Origin: Pseudomonadota bacterium | GTDB lineage: Bacteria; Pseudomonadota; Alphaproteobacteria; RF32; CAG-239 | DNA length: 64,000 bases | NCBI GenBank assembly: GCA_018362935.1 | Contig: JAHALQ010000003.1 | Span: 1 to 64,000 of the forward strand | Reading direction: 5' to 3' | Part shown: positions 30,572-39,394 of the stretch, in pieces | Position numbering within the stretch: position 1 is the stretch's first letter | Layout: every line of letters begins with the position of its first letter | Program-made: the position numbers and the translations under genes | The notes under the pieces: model-generated | Told to the model about the DNA's origin: nothing | Database searches by the model: none | What the model saw: the letters and a program-made list of their open reading frames with translations, nothing else

Positions 30572-33008
30572 TTTTCTTCTCTCTTTTCTTTTTGGAAGCA
30601 TAGAATTGTTCCTGCGTTTCCTGGCCGACCTCGCTGCCGCGGTGAATGACCATCTGGGCAAACGGAATCTCAATACCTTCCTCGGCAAAACGGCGGTTAA
30701 TCTCATAGCGCAAATCGCTCGGGATATCCCAGCCGTCCCAGATGTTGCTGGAATAGCCGCGCAATTCAAAATCAAGGCTGCTGGCGCCGAAGTTCTGGAA
30801 CAAAACGTACGGTTCCGGCTTTTTGAGCACCTTTTTATGCGCTGCGGCGCATTCAAGCAAAATCTCTTTCACACGCTGGGTATTTGAGCCATAGGCTACC
30901 CCGACGGCTACTTTAAATCGCATCCAGTTGTTGCCGTGCGTCAGGTTGGTGACAGATGTCGACAACAGTGTCGCGTTGGGAATAATCACGCTGGCGCGGT
31001 TAAAAGTTTCCACTTCGGTCGAACGGATGTTTATCTGCTTGATTTTTCCTTCTTCGCCGTTAATAACAACCCAGTCGCCGACTTTAATCGGGCGCTCGAA
31101 CAACAGGATGATGCCCGACACAAAGTTGTTGACCACATTCTGAAGGCCCAAACCGATACCAACGGAAAGAGCACCGGCAACCAATGCAAAGTTAGTTAAG
31201 TTGCCGCCCATAATCGCGATTGCCAGCAGCGCCGACGCCACATAGCCCAGTGAAGAAAAACCGGCCGCAAGCGAGTGTTTGGTGCCTTCGTCCATATCCA
31301 TTTTAGCAAGCAAACGGTTCTCCAGCCGGAAACGCAGCGATTTGATAATCGCGATACAGATGAAGAAAACCACCAGCCCGATGATTATCGAAATCAGCGA
31401 AATGCGGATACCGCCGACGGTAAAGCCGGTGAAAGCACGGTAAAACATATTAATCAGGACATCCGCGGGAACGCCCCACAAAACCAGTACGGCAAAAATT
31501 CCGCCGATGACAAACAGCGGCTCAATGACAAAGCCGAGCCAAAAGTCCAGTTTGCGGATAACATGGCGGCGCATACGGAAAGTCTTGACCCACAATCCCA
31601 AAAACAAAATGCGGTGAATAAACTCGTAAATTATTTTGCGGAAAACCCACAGAACAAATATTACCAGAACCGATGAGATAAAATTATTCATTATAAAAGA
31701 AGCAAGATACGCATAACCGGATAATGACAAACCGGTGATGCCAAGCGCCAGAACCAGCAGCGCAAATGTCACGCGGAAAGCGTTGTTGTCGCGTTTTTCA
31801 TCTTCGGTTTCAGCTGTTTCGTCGTCTTCATCGGATAAATCTTCGACACTGCTGCCGGAAGCCGTGTTGCCGCTCCACAATATGCGGCTGGCGACCCAGA
31901 CGACGCAAAAAGATTTAATAATCGCTGAAACGGCCACCAAATAGCCCATCAGTTCAATCGGATAATTGGAAACTTCAATAATATGCTGCAGGTAGGCCAT
32001 AAAGCCAATCAGGTATATGCTGATATACAGCGCTTTGGTAACGCGCCTGGCTTTTTCACTCGGCATATTAATCAGCCGCCAGTTCTCGTGATACGGCGTG
32101 AAGACCACGCGGCAGATTGCCCGCAGCATAATGACATACAGCGAATAGTACAAAAAGCTGTTCAGGGTGATGCCGAAAAAGCCGTTGGTGAGGATTTTTC
32201 CGCTGATAATCCAGACCAGCCCGGCACCGATTAAAAAGGTCGGAATAATACCGTAGGCTATCCACACCGCAATTGCGGCTATGACCTTGCGCCCGTAGCG
32301 CGGCTGCTCAATCTCATCACGGTAGCCAAAACGGCGGAAAATAAAACGCCGCAGCAGAAAGCCAAGAAAACCCATAAACAAAACAACCAGACTGACCGGG
32401 AGAATCTTGGCCTTAAACGTGCTTTTCTGCGCGGCGGTAAGTTCTTCATACCAAGTCAGCGGCGATTTGATAATGTCAAAAACCAACGACAACAGCTGAC
32501 GATTGGCCTCTAAAAAGGCCGACGGATAAATCAACGGGCTGCCGGATTTCAGCAGATTGCCCCATAACTCCTCATTGCGCAGGTTAAAAATCGCCATATC
32601 CAGCTCGTCAAGTTTGGCAAGCAGAATATCAATCTCGGATATGCGGGCTCTTTCAGTCGCCATTTCGCGGTTGAATTCCTGCCGTTTCTGGGCAATGACC
32701 TGAACTTCCTTGCCGCCTTCGTTGTTACCGAGAGCCTCAAGCCTTTTTTCAATAAATTTAATCTGGCTTTCGACATCCTTGCGCCGGCTTTGCAGTTGAG
32801 GCCGGATTTCATTGATATAGCGGATGTCTTCGCTGATTTCGTCAGAAGTAATTTTCCTGCTTTTCAGGCCGGCATCAACCGCCTTGAGACGCTGACTGAT
32901 GCTTTTGTAACTCAGATTATCGCCGAGAATATCAACGGAAGTCTGGGCTTGGGCAATGCCGCAAAACAGAAGCGCAATGAGAAAGTAAAACAGGCTGAGT
33001 TTCTTCAT
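30558..33008 (-). CDS. MscS-family mechanosensitive channel with large N-terminal extension
   Basis: 816 residues. Signal peptide (about 1-22), periplasmic coiled-coil domain (about 30-165), a cluster of transmembrane segments from about 205 to 600, and a C-terminal MscS core with the pore helix region (GIGLGLQNVVNNFVSGII) and the beta-domain (GDWVVINGEEGKIKQIN). Similar to MscK/MscM-type channels that release solutes under osmotic down-shock. The start is fixed by MKKLSLFYF. Followed by murD with overlap. Confidence 0.85.
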   Translation of the reverse strand: MKKLSLFYFLIALLFCGIAQAQTSVDILGDNLSYKSISQRLKAVDAGLKSRKITSDEISEDIRYINEIRPQLQSRRKDVESQIKFIEKRLEALGNNEGGKEVQVIAQKRQEFNREMATERARISEIDILLAKLDELDMAIFNLRNEELWGNLLKSGSPLIYPSAFLEANRQLLSLVFDIIKSPLTWYEELTAAQKSTFKAKILPVSLVVLFMGFLGFLLRRFIFRRFGYRDEIEQPRYGRKVIAAIAVWIAYGIIPTFLIGAGLVWIISGKILTNGFFGITLNSFLYYSLYVIMLRAICRVVFTPYHENWRLINMPSEKARRVTKALYISIYLIGFMAYLQHIIEVSNYPIELMGYLVAVSAIIKSFCVVWVASRILWSGNTASGSSVEDLSDEDDETAETEDEKRDNNAFRVTFALLVLALGITGLSLSGYAYLASFIMNNFISSVLVIFVLWVFRKIIYEFIHRILFLGLWVKTFRMRRHVIRKLDFWLGFVIEPLFVIGGIFAVLVLWGVPADVLINMFYRAFTGFTVGGIRISLISIIIGLVVFFICIAIIKSLRFRLENRLLAKMDMDEGTKHSLAAGFSSLGYVASALLAIAIMGGNLTNFALVAGALSVGIGLGLQNVVNNFVSGIILLFERPIKVGDWVVINGEEGKIKQINIRSTEVETFNRASVIIPNATLLSTSVTNLTHGNNWMRFKVAVGVAYGSNTQRVKEILLECAAAHKKVLKKPEPYVLFQNFGASSLDFELRGYSSNIWDGWDIPSDLRYEINRRFAEEGIEIPFAQMVIHRGSEVGQETQEQFYASKKKREKKNADK

Positions 33009-33028
33009 AAGGCGATATCCTTTGCAGT

Positions 33029-34042
33029 CTAGTTCAGTTTATTGTTTTGCAGATAATGAATAATATTAACAACGTTGCGGGCACCGGCGGCGCGAAGGTT
33101 GTCGGCAGCGCACCACAGGCTGAAACCGTTGTCAACGCCGGCATCCTGGCGCAAGCGGCTGACATAAATGCCGTTTTCGCCCTGTACGTCGTGCAGTGTG
33201 ACATAGCCGCCGTCAACCTGTTTGTCAAAAACGACAACGTCCTTTACTTTCTTTATCTGTGCACGGGCTTCGTCAACATCAATTTCTTTGCCGCATTCGA
33301 CATTGATAAACTGGGCGCTGCCAATAAACGCCGGAATCATCGCGCAGTTGGCATGCACTTTGACATCGCCGCCCAAAACCTGTTTGGTTTCGGCGTTAAA
33401 AGCCCATTCGCAGGCCGTTTCTTCGCCGATGAACTCGCCAACCTGCGGAATAACGTTAAAAGCAATCTGTTTATGAAAAACTTTCTGGTCGTCGGCCAGC
33501 ATTTCGTTCATAAAAATCTTGCGGGTCTGGTTGAACAATTCGTCCATCGCCTCGCGCCCGTAGCCGGACACGGCGGAATAAGTGGAAACGACAATCCTTT
33601 TAATGCCGAATTCGCGCGCGATATTCTGCAGCGGAATCAACATCTGGGCAACTTCGGCGGACGGCACCGACACAATGCCTTTTTTCATTCCCGGAAGCCT
33701 GTCGTCGTTAATGCCGCTGACAACCATGGGAATATCCGCATCGCCGACAAACGCGTCTGAACAGTCAATCACTCTGGCTCCCGCGGCAACGGCCTTGGGG
33801 GCGAATTTGCGGACGACCTCCGACGAGGCGGCAAAAACGGCAATCTCGACATCCTTAAAATCGAAAGTGTCAAGACTTAAAATATCAAGTTCGTCATCTT
33901 CCCCGTAGGAAACCATGTTTCCGAGCGCCGAGCGCGGTTCCAGGGCAACGACGTTTTTAAACGGTACGTTTTCTTCGGACAGGAGGTTGAGTATCTCGCG
34001 GCCGATGCCTTCTTCAACTCCGATAACGGCAATTTTTTTCAT
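33029..34042 (-). CDS. Aspartate-semialdehyde-dehydrogenase homologue lacking active-site residues
   Basis: 337 residues with the ASADH fold markers ARVIDCSDAF, YSAVSGYGREAMDEL and AFNVIPQVGEF. However, the position of the catalytic Cys (normally NCST) reads PSAEV (Ala129), the essential Arg and His of the CVRVPVFRGHSE-type motif read Met235 and Ser242 (CAMIPAFIGSAQ), and the N-terminal GxTGxVG loop is GVEEGIG. It is therefore unlikely to reduce aspartyl phosphate. It recalls the inactive USG-1 relatives of Asd. A non-catalytic role is inferred. Upstream of, and possibly co-transcribed with, mscS-murD. Confidence 0.8.
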   Translation of the reverse strand: MKKIAVIGVEEGIGREILNLLSEENVPFKNVVALEPRSALGNMVSYGEDDELDILSLDTFDFKDVEIAVFAASSEVVRKFAPKAVAAGARVIDCSDAFVGDADIPMVVSGINDDRLPGMKKGIVSVPSAEVAQMLIPLQNIAREFGIKRIVVSTYSAVSGYGREAMDELFNQTRKIFMNEMLADDQKVFHKQIAFNVIPQVGEFIGEETACEWAFNAETKQVLGGDVKVHANCAMIPAFIGSAQFINVECGKEIDVDEARAQIKKVKDVVVFDKQVDGGYVTLHDVQGENGIYVSRLRQDAGVDNGFSLWCAADNLRAAGARNVVNIIHYLQNNKLN

Positions 34043-34157
34043 TTTTTTATCCTTATCTCTTTAACAGCCATAAAACTTGGGGCAATCATAACATTTTTGC
34101 AACATTAAATTCAAATCCTTTCGAAAAGTAAGTAACAACTAAAATATGATAAGATTC

Positions 34158-34186
34158 TTGACATATCAAGCAAAGGGCTTTAATTT
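34158..34186 (+). promoter_or_regulatory. Promoter of hisS
   Basis: TTGACA, 17-bp spacer, TAATTT. Transcription should begin near 34193, leaving a 30-nt leader with AAAGG about 9 bp before the HisS ATG. Confidence 0.65.
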
Positions 34187-34222
34187 TGAAGCCGGTTTAA
34201 ACTAAGACAAAGGATGATAACA

Positions 34223-35689
34223 ATGACCGCACGGACATTACAGGGATTTATGGAACTTCTGCCCGAAGAACAAATTGTTATGGAGCATATGAAGTCGGTC
34301 ATTGCGCATACATACGAATTATTCGGATTTGCGCCGCTGGACACGCCGGTTTTGGAACTGGCCGAGGTTTTGTTGTCCAAGTCGGGCGGCGATACCGAAA
34401 AACAGATATACGAATTCAAAAAAGGCGATACCGATTTGGCCATGCGTTTTGACCTGACCGTACCGCTGGCCAAATACGTCGCGCTTTACAATAACAGCCT
34501 CACCTTCCCGTTCAAACGCTATCAAATTGGCAAGGTTTATCGCGGCGAGCGCCCGCAGAAAGGCCGTTTCCGCGAATTTTACCAGTGCGATATCGACATT
34601 ATCGACCGCGACGAGCTTAACATCGTGCATGATGCCGAGGTTCTGGCCGTGATTTATACCGTATTTAAAAAACTGGAGCTGCCGGCTTTTAAGATTTATA
34701 TCAACAACCGCAAATTATTGTCCGGCTTTTTGGAAAGCCTCAACATTGCCGACAAAACGGTTGACGTGCTGCGCCTGGTTGACAAGATTAAAAAAATTCC
34801 CGAAGAAGCTTTCCTCGGCGAACTCGGCGATCTGGGGCTGCCGGAAGATAAAAACAAAAAACTGCTGGAATTCATAAAAATCAACGGCCTAAACAATGAA
34901 ATTCTTAAAAGACTTAAAAGTTTTAACATCCAAAACGAAACTTATCAAAACGGATTGAGCGAACTTAAAACAGTTATTTCGCAGGCAAAAAAACTGGGCA
35001 TTCCCGGAAAAAATGTTCAGATTGACCTGAGTATCACCCGCGGGCTGGATTATTATACCGGCACGGTATATGAAACGTTTTTTGACCAATATCCCGAGTT
35101 CGGCAGCGTCTGCTCCGGCGGCCGTTATGACAATCTGTCGAACGTGTTTATGGACAAGAAATTCCCCGGCGTCGGCATTTCCATCGGCCTGACCCGCCTC
35201 TATGACCAGCTGCACGGCCGCGGCCTGCTCAAAATCAAAGGCCCGACGCCGAACAAAGTTCTGGTGATTACCCAAAGCGGCGAGTATGCCGGCAAAGCTT
35301 TGGAACTGCTCGGCGCTTTGAGAAAAGAAGATATTGCCGCCGACGTTCTGCTGCGCGACTGCAAGTTCAAAAAGAAAATGGAATACGCCAACAAAATCCA
35401 AACCCCCTATGCGGTAATTATCGGCGAAGACGAAGTCAAAAACGGCTATTATACTCTCAAAGACATGACGAAAGGCACGCAGCGAAGAGTCAAACTTTCG
35501 GAGCTTGCGCGCATTGTAAAAGGCATTCGGCGAACAGCTGACGTTTCCCCCGAAAAATACATTTCGACACTGGCTCCGGCCATCAGGCGCAGATTTATTG
35601 AAAAATTATTTGAACAGTCACAGCTGTCTCAAAATAAAAATTTAAATACGGCTTTAAATTATAATTACAACTTTTTACAATGCAAATAA
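34223..35689 (+). CDS. hisS: Histidyl-tRNA synthetase with C-terminal extension
   Basis: 488 residues when started at MTARTLQG, chosen because AAAGG directly abuts the earlier ATG at 34214. Class II core with motif 2 (YRGERPQKGRFREFYQCD), the histidine motifs RGLDYYTGTVYE and GGRYDNL, and an anticodon-binding domain near residues 370-440. It charges tRNA-His. Beyond the anticodon domain there are about 60 extra residues ending in an asparagine-rich NYNYNFLQCK, longer than the common 420-residue form. Confidence 0.9.
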   Translation: MTARTLQGFMELLPEEQIVMEHMKSVIAHTYELFGFAPLDTPVLELAEVLLSKSGGDTEKQIYEFKKGDTDLAMRFDLTVPLAKYVALYNNSLTFPFKRYQIGKVYRGERPQKGRFREFYQCDIDIIDRDELNIVHDAEVLAVIYTVFKKLELPAFKIYINNRKLLSGFLESLNIADKTVDVLRLVDKIKKIPEEAFLGELGDLGLPEDKNKKLLEFIKINGLNNEILKRLKSFNIQNETYQNGLSELKTVISQAKKLGIPGKNVQIDLSITRGLDYYTGTVYETFFDQYPEFGSVCSGGRYDNLSNVFMDKKFPGVGISIGLTRLYDQLHGRGLLKIKGPTPNKVLVITQSGEYAGKALELLGALRKEDIAADVLLRDCKFKKKMEYANKIQTPYAVIIGEDEVKNGYYTLKDMTKGTQRRVKLSELARIVKGIRRTADVSPEKYISTLAPAIRRRFIEKLFEQSQLSQNKNLNTALNYNYNFLQCK

Positions 35690-35698
35690 TCTCACTCA

Positions 35699-35723
35699 AG
35701 CTCTCTTCGGAGAGCTTTTTTTA
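35699..35723 (+). terminator. hisS terminator
   Basis: Stem AAGCTCTC/GAGAGCTT with TTCG loop and a T-run of seven, 10 bp after the stop. Confidence 0.8.
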
Positions 35724-35739
35724 TGACCGCTGAATCATT

Positions 35740-36055
35740 TACGGCGCAAAAAAGAGACGGAATGCAGAGATAAAAAGGGCTGTATATTCATACAAGGCGG
35801 AGAAGATAGCCTATGCTCTGTCGAAGTAACTGCCGTAAGTCAGCGCCCGCATCCGTGAGGATGCAGACTTGCATAGACTACCTCTCCATAAGAGATAATC
35901 GCTGATACGGGATTTGAAATCCCGCAGGCACCGATATTTTTGACAATACCGGCGCCCTTACGGATAAGGGGCTTCGACACCCCTCGAAACCCGCCTGCGG
36001 TTTCTGAGTTCTAAGCATTATCTGGGCTGGCGTCAGGCAAAAGGATAATGCGTCT
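35740..36055 (-). ncRNA. Candidate structured RNA
   Basis: No protein can be supported here with confidence, but the stretch is dense in inverted repeats: a long stem formed by GGAGAGGTAGTCTATGC and GCATAGGCTATCTTCTCC (35795-35888), perfect hairpins CGGGATTT/AAATCCCG, GCATCC/GGATGC and CCCTTA/TAAGGG, and GCAGGC/GCCTGC closing over 60 bp. A good minus-strand promoter stands just upstream. Consensus elements of RNase P, tmRNA and SRP RNA were looked for and not found. Class unknown. Confidence 0.45.
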
Positions 36056-36061
36056 TTTGCC

Positions 36062-36090
36062 AGTATAGGACGCTGCCGTGTCAAATGCAA
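36062..36090 (-). promoter_or_regulatory. Promoter for the candidate structured RNA
   Basis: On the minus strand: TTGCAT, 17-bp spacer, TATACT, then a GGCAAAAG/CTTTTGCC hairpin right after the expected start. Confidence 0.55.
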
Positions 36091-36371
36091 CTTCATTTTA
36101 CGCGTTTCCCCTATCAGAAACGCAACCGCCGGCGCACAGGAGTTTCGAAGTCCGTTGGTTAATGATGCGCCGCCTTTGCCGGACATGCTGCCGATGGTTC
36201 AAAAACCGGAAATATGCCCGCGTGTATCAACAAAAGACCGCCTCTCTGATTAAGAAAAGGCGGGCGGATGTTCACAACCACTACAATCAGGTGGCCCGGC
36301 TTATTTGGCCAAGACCTTTATTCACCGGCATCCACCCGATACATCAGGTAATATGCCGGCATAACTTTTAA
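36078..36371 (+). other. Possible Icd/Ash-like reading frame in gene-poor region
   Basis: A 97-codon frame, MSNATSFYAFPLSETQ... ending HQVICRHNF, basic and arginine-rich. From memory it resembles the short, odd frames annotated as Icd-like or Ash proteins in P1/P4-type phages and satellites, which lie over control RNAs. The resemblance may come from the RNA rather than from a translated protein. No good Shine-Dalgarno is seen. From 36372 to 36520 I see only a few inverted repeats. Confidence 0.3.
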
Positions 36372-36520
36372 AGTCGTATGCCACGACTAATTGTAGACGG
36401 GTTGTGATGCCCGGCCGCGGCAACCCGCCGCAGCGAAGTCAGTATAGAGCAATTAACTTAAATTGCAATTAAAAATTTATTTCTCAATTTGAAACATTTC
36501 CGATCTTGTCATGCGGGCGC

Positions 36521-36550
36521 AAAAAAAATACGCCGTTACAACGGCGTATT
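36521..36550 (-). terminator. Terminator of the 37493-36562 gene pair
   Basis: Stem ATACGCCGTT/AACGGCGTAT, then a run of eight T on the minus strand, 12 bp after the stop of the 36562 gene. Confidence 0.85.
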
Positions 36551-36561
36551 CTGAACAACTT

Positions 36562-36909
36562 TTAGTTTAGTGATGCCTCTTCCCAAGTCTTTAACCCAAT
36601 CTTGCTCCAATCAACAGGGATTTTTTCGACCATCTGCATTCTTGCCGGATAAACTTCTTTGATATTGTCCTGGATACTTTCGATTACAAAAACTTCACGG
36701 GATTTACGCAGCTTGTCACGCACTTCGGGGTTAATATAATCAAGAATAATCTTCTGCTCGTTGTTACGGACAAAAACGGCATGGTCAAAACCGTCATAAA
36801 CGATATAAGGCTGACGCGGCGAATCTTTTTTAGGGCGCAGCAAAAAATACAACTCACCGCGCGAGCCTTCGGCAATCAAAAAATTATCTTCAGTTGTATA
36901 ATCTGACAT
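36562..36909 (-). CDS. Hypothetical protein
   Basis: 115 residues, soluble, beta-rich at the start (LYFLLRPKKDSPRQPYIVYD) and helical at the end. Unrecognised. It starts 2 bp after the stop of the glycine-rich protein gene, so both should be one transcript ended by the adjacent terminator. Confidence 0.65.
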   Translation of the reverse strand: MSDYTTEDNFLIAEGSRGELYFLLRPKKDSPRQPYIVYDGFDHAVFVRNNEQKIILDYINPEVRDKLRKSREVFVIESIQDNIKEVYPARMQMVEKIPVDWSKIGLKTWEEASLN

Positions 36910-36911
36910 TT

Positions 36912-37493
36912 TTACATTCCTTTGCCAAATTTTCTTGCAATATAATTGCTGACAACTTTAGGCATCTGTCTGACCTTATGGTAAGGCTGCCCGCCTTTAC
37001 CCTCGCCGGATTTGGCATCAATCAAAGAATACTGATATTTGTCGCCGACATAAACATCCATAACATTTTCTCCGTCGGCTATCTGCCTTTGAGCCGCGGC
37101 TACGAATTTGCCGACCTTTTGTCCGACTTTGGAGTTTTTGGCATTTTCAGCGGCTTTCAGGAATTTTTCTTTCAGACGGTATTCTTTAGCCAGTTTATAA
37201 GCCACATAGCCGCCGGTTGCCGCCACGGCAACTCCGGCCGCCATTCCTATGCCCGCCGCACCCATTCCGAGCATGGTAGCGGCTTTTTCGGCCATGGCAT
37301 CCGCGGGAGAAGAAGTTGAAACCACAACGTCCCATAAATGCGCACTGCCACCGGTTAATTTAATTCCGGCAGCGAGCAATGCCGCCGATCCGACACCTTT
37401 GGCAACATCATTGGCCACTTTGCCGAGCCAGGCGGATTCTTTGGAAAAATCAGCGTCATTCTGTTTGCCGCCGTTTTTGTATACATTTTCCAT
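36912..37493 (-). CDS. Hypothetical protein with glycine/alanine-rich hydrophobic stretch
   Basis: 193 residues from MENVYKNGGKQ, picked because GGGAGA stands 6-7 bp upstream. A polar N-terminus, hydrophobic glycine/alanine segments (about 30-50 and 75-103, GMGAAGIGMAAGVAVAATGG) resembling membrane-inserting helices, then a basic soluble tail. It could insert into membranes, but no family is recognised. First gene of the pair. Confidence 0.6.
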   Translation of the reverse strand: MENVYKNGGKQNDADFSKESAWLGKVANDVAKGVGSAALLAAGIKLTGGSAHLWDVVVSTSSPADAMAEKAATMLGMGAAGIGMAAGVAVAATGGYVAYKLAKEYRLKEKFLKAAENAKNSKVGQKVGKFVAAAQRQIADGENVMDVYVGDKYQYSLIDAKSGEGKGGQPYHKVRQMPKVVSNYIARKFGKGM

Positions 37494-37635
37494 ATATTTT
37501 CTCCCGAAAAGAGCTTTTACTGTCTTAATCTTACATTTTTTGTCTAAAATTGTCAACAATAAAAGATGTAATTCACTTGTTTTACAGTTTAGCCGAAAAT
37601 TCTTTACGTTTATTTAACGTGCCGGATTTTCCCGC

Positions 37636-37667
37636 AAAAGCAAAACCCCGGTTTTGCAACCGGGGTT
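37636..37667 (-). terminator. rplS operon terminator
   Basis: 10-bp stem AACCCCGGTT/AACCGGGGTT, followed on the minus strand by TTTTGCTTTTG, about 25 bp after the rplS stop. Marks the end of the ffh-rplS block. Confidence 0.7.
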
Positions 37668-37691
37668 CGAAAAATGCAGGAAGCCAAAAGC

Positions 37692-38099
37692 TTATTTGCC
37701 TTCGCTGTTGTTTTTCTCTTCTTCGCGAGCTTTGGCCGCCGCGGACAAATCGTCGGCAATACGGGCTGAACGTCCGCGCAGAGCGCGCAGGAAGTACAGT
37801 TTGGCACGACGGATTTTACCGATACGGGCAACTTCAATCTTGGCAACGTTCGGAGAATACAGCGGGAACACACGCTCAACGCCTTCGCCGAAAGAAATCT
37901 TGCGGACGGTGAAAGAAGAGTTGAGGCCGTCGTTCTTGCGGGCAATGCAGACGCCTTCATAAACCTGAATACGCTCGCGGTCGCCTTCTTTAACCTTGGT
38001 GTGGACTTTCAGAGTGTCGCCCGGCTTGAAGTCAGGAAGGTTTTTGCCTTCGGTGAGCTTCGCCATTTGCTCTTTTTCAATATTTTCAATAATGTTCAT
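37692..38099 (-). CDS. rplS: 50S ribosomal protein L19
   Basis: 135 residues. Core FKPGDTLKVHTKVKEGDRER and the conserved SFGEGVERVFPLYSPNV and KIRRAKLYFLR are clear. It lies at the 30S-50S interface. The usual L19 is about 115 residues; this one has a charged C-terminal tail of about 20 (KAREEEKNNSEGK). Last gene of the block, 38 bp after trmD. Confidence 0.95.
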   Translation of the reverse strand: MNIIENIEKEQMAKLTEGKNLPDFKPGDTLKVHTKVKEGDRERIQVYEGVCIARKNDGLNSSFTVRKISFGEGVERVFPLYSPNVAKIEVARIGKIRRAKLYFLRALRGRSARIADDLSAAAKAREEEKNNSEGK

Positions 38100-38137
38100 C
38101 AGTTTTACCCTTTTTTGTAATTGGTTAGCTTGTACAC

Positions 38138-38827
38138 CTAATTCGTTTTAGAATCAAGATATTTTTTCCATAAGTCCGGCCGGCGGACCTTAGTTACTTC
38201 TTCGGATTGGGCCAAACGCCAATCGGCTATTTTGCGATGATGCCCGCTCAGCAGAATTTCGGGAACTTCCCGCCCTTCCCAAACCGCCGGTTTGGTATAC
38301 TGCGGATATTCCAGCAAATCTGCCTCAAAGCTTTCATTCTCGGCGGATTCCGCATTGCCGAGCACTCCCGGCAGCAAACGGACAACCGCGTCCAACATAA
38401 TACATGCCGCCTGCTCGCCGCCGGTCAGGATATAGTCGCCGATAGAAACATCTTCGGCGCCGTATGCCTCCAGCACGCGTTCGTCAATCCCTTCAAAACG
38501 GCTGCAAATTATCGTCAGCTCGTCTTCGGCGGCCAGCTCCCGCACCAGTTTCTGGGTCAGAGGTTTGCCGCGGGGCGACATATTTATCAGGCGTCCGCCC
38601 GTAAAGTGCTGTTTCAGCGCCGCGCCCAATACATCGGGACGCATTACCATTCCGGCACCTCCTCCGGCAGGCGTATCGTCAACCGAGCCATGCCTGTCAA
38701 AAGCAAAATCCCGGATATTGACGGCCTCCAATGACCACTTGTTATCAGCCAGAGCCTTGCCGGTCAGGGAATACCCCAAAAATCCCGGAAACATTTCCGG
38801 AAATATGGTCAGCACCTTAACCTTCAA
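38138..38827 (-). CDS. trmD: tRNA (guanine-37-N1)-methyltransferase
   Basis: 229 residues when started at a TTG (then KVKVLTIFPEMF), chosen because AGGGAG lies 6 bp before it; ATGs further upstream would start inside rimM with no site. SPOUT-fold enzyme making m1G37 with S-adenosylmethionine. Features: DDTPAGGGAGMVMRPD, SPRGKPLTQ and the knot region GDYILTGGEQA. Overlaps the rimM stop by 11 bp. Confidence 0.93.
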   Translation of the reverse strand: MKVKVLTIFPEMFPGFLGYSLTGKALADNKWSLEAVNIRDFAFDRHGSVDDTPAGGGAGMVMRPDVLGAALKQHFTGGRLINMSPRGKPLTQKLVRELAAEDELTIICSRFEGIDERVLEAYGAEDVSIGDYILTGGEQAACIMLDAVVRLLPGVLGNAESAENESFEADLLEYPQYTKPAVWEGREVPEILLSGHHRKIADWRLAQSEEVTKVRRPDLWKKYLDSKTN

Positions 38828-39350
38828 CGGGCTCTCCCTGGTCATCTGGAGCAAATTGCATCATCTCAACAATAATAAAACCGTTTTTAATATCAATGTC
38901 CGGAACATATTCCATGGTAAACGGCAGCATTTCGAAATGCCCGTCAGCCATTTTGAGCTCAATCAAATCTCCGGCGCCGAAATTATACAGCGCGTTGACT
39001 TCGCCCAGAACCTCACCGTTTTTTGCGCGGGCTTCAAGCCCGATTAAATCGGCATGGTAAAATTCGTCTTCTTCCGGCTCCGGCAGGCGCGAACGCTCGA
39101 TATAAAGCCCGGTGCCAATAAGAGTTTCGGCAAGGTTGCGGTCATCCACCCCTTTTACCTTGACTCTCAGAAGCTCTTTGGAATGCCCGACAATTTTGAG
39201 GTCAAATTCTCTGGTACCGGCCTCATTCAGCAAACGGCCGTATTTGGTCAGATTGCGCTCGTCTTCGGTAAAAGTCTTAACTTTGACCTCTCCTCTGATT
39301 CCGTGCACCCCGACAATGGCGCCCAAACAAATTTTTTCCTCAGCAGACAT
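38817..39350 (-). CDS. rimM: Ribosome maturation factor RimM
   Basis: 177 residues. N-terminal RimM domain (GAIVGVHGIRGEVKVKTF) and C-terminal PRC-barrel-like domain (EFYHADLIGLEA, then VLPFTMEYVPDI-like). It assists 16S rRNA processing and 30S head assembly by binding S19. Classical neighbour of rpsP and trmD. Confidence 0.92.
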   Translation of the reverse strand: MSAEEKICLGAIVGVHGIRGEVKVKTFTEDERNLTKYGRLLNEAGTREFDLKIVGHSKELLRVKVKGVDDRNLAETLIGTGLYIERSRLPEPEEDEFYHADLIGLEARAKNGEVLGEVNALYNFGAGDLIELKMADGHFEMLPFTMEYVPDIDIKNGFIIVEMMQFAPDDQGEPVEG

Positions 39351-39394
39351 TGATACAAAACCTTTCGGTCAGAAATAACTAATATAATGGTTAA

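Noticed and set aside
29252..30856. MurD with 95 additional N-terminal residues
   Set aside because: The extra part is arginine/alanine-rich, lies out of frame over the channel gene end, and the internal start at 30571 gives the normal MurD length.
35878..36186. A 102-codon minus-strand frame
   Set aside because: Lies within the structured-RNA candidate and crosses its promoter; serine/arginine/proline-rich without a site for initiation. I treat it as a by-product of the RNA.
35740..36450. tmRNA, RNase P RNA or 4.5S RNA
   Set aside because: No tRNA-like ends with CCA, no peptide-tag frame, no RNase P core or SRP tetraloop signatures were found on either strand.
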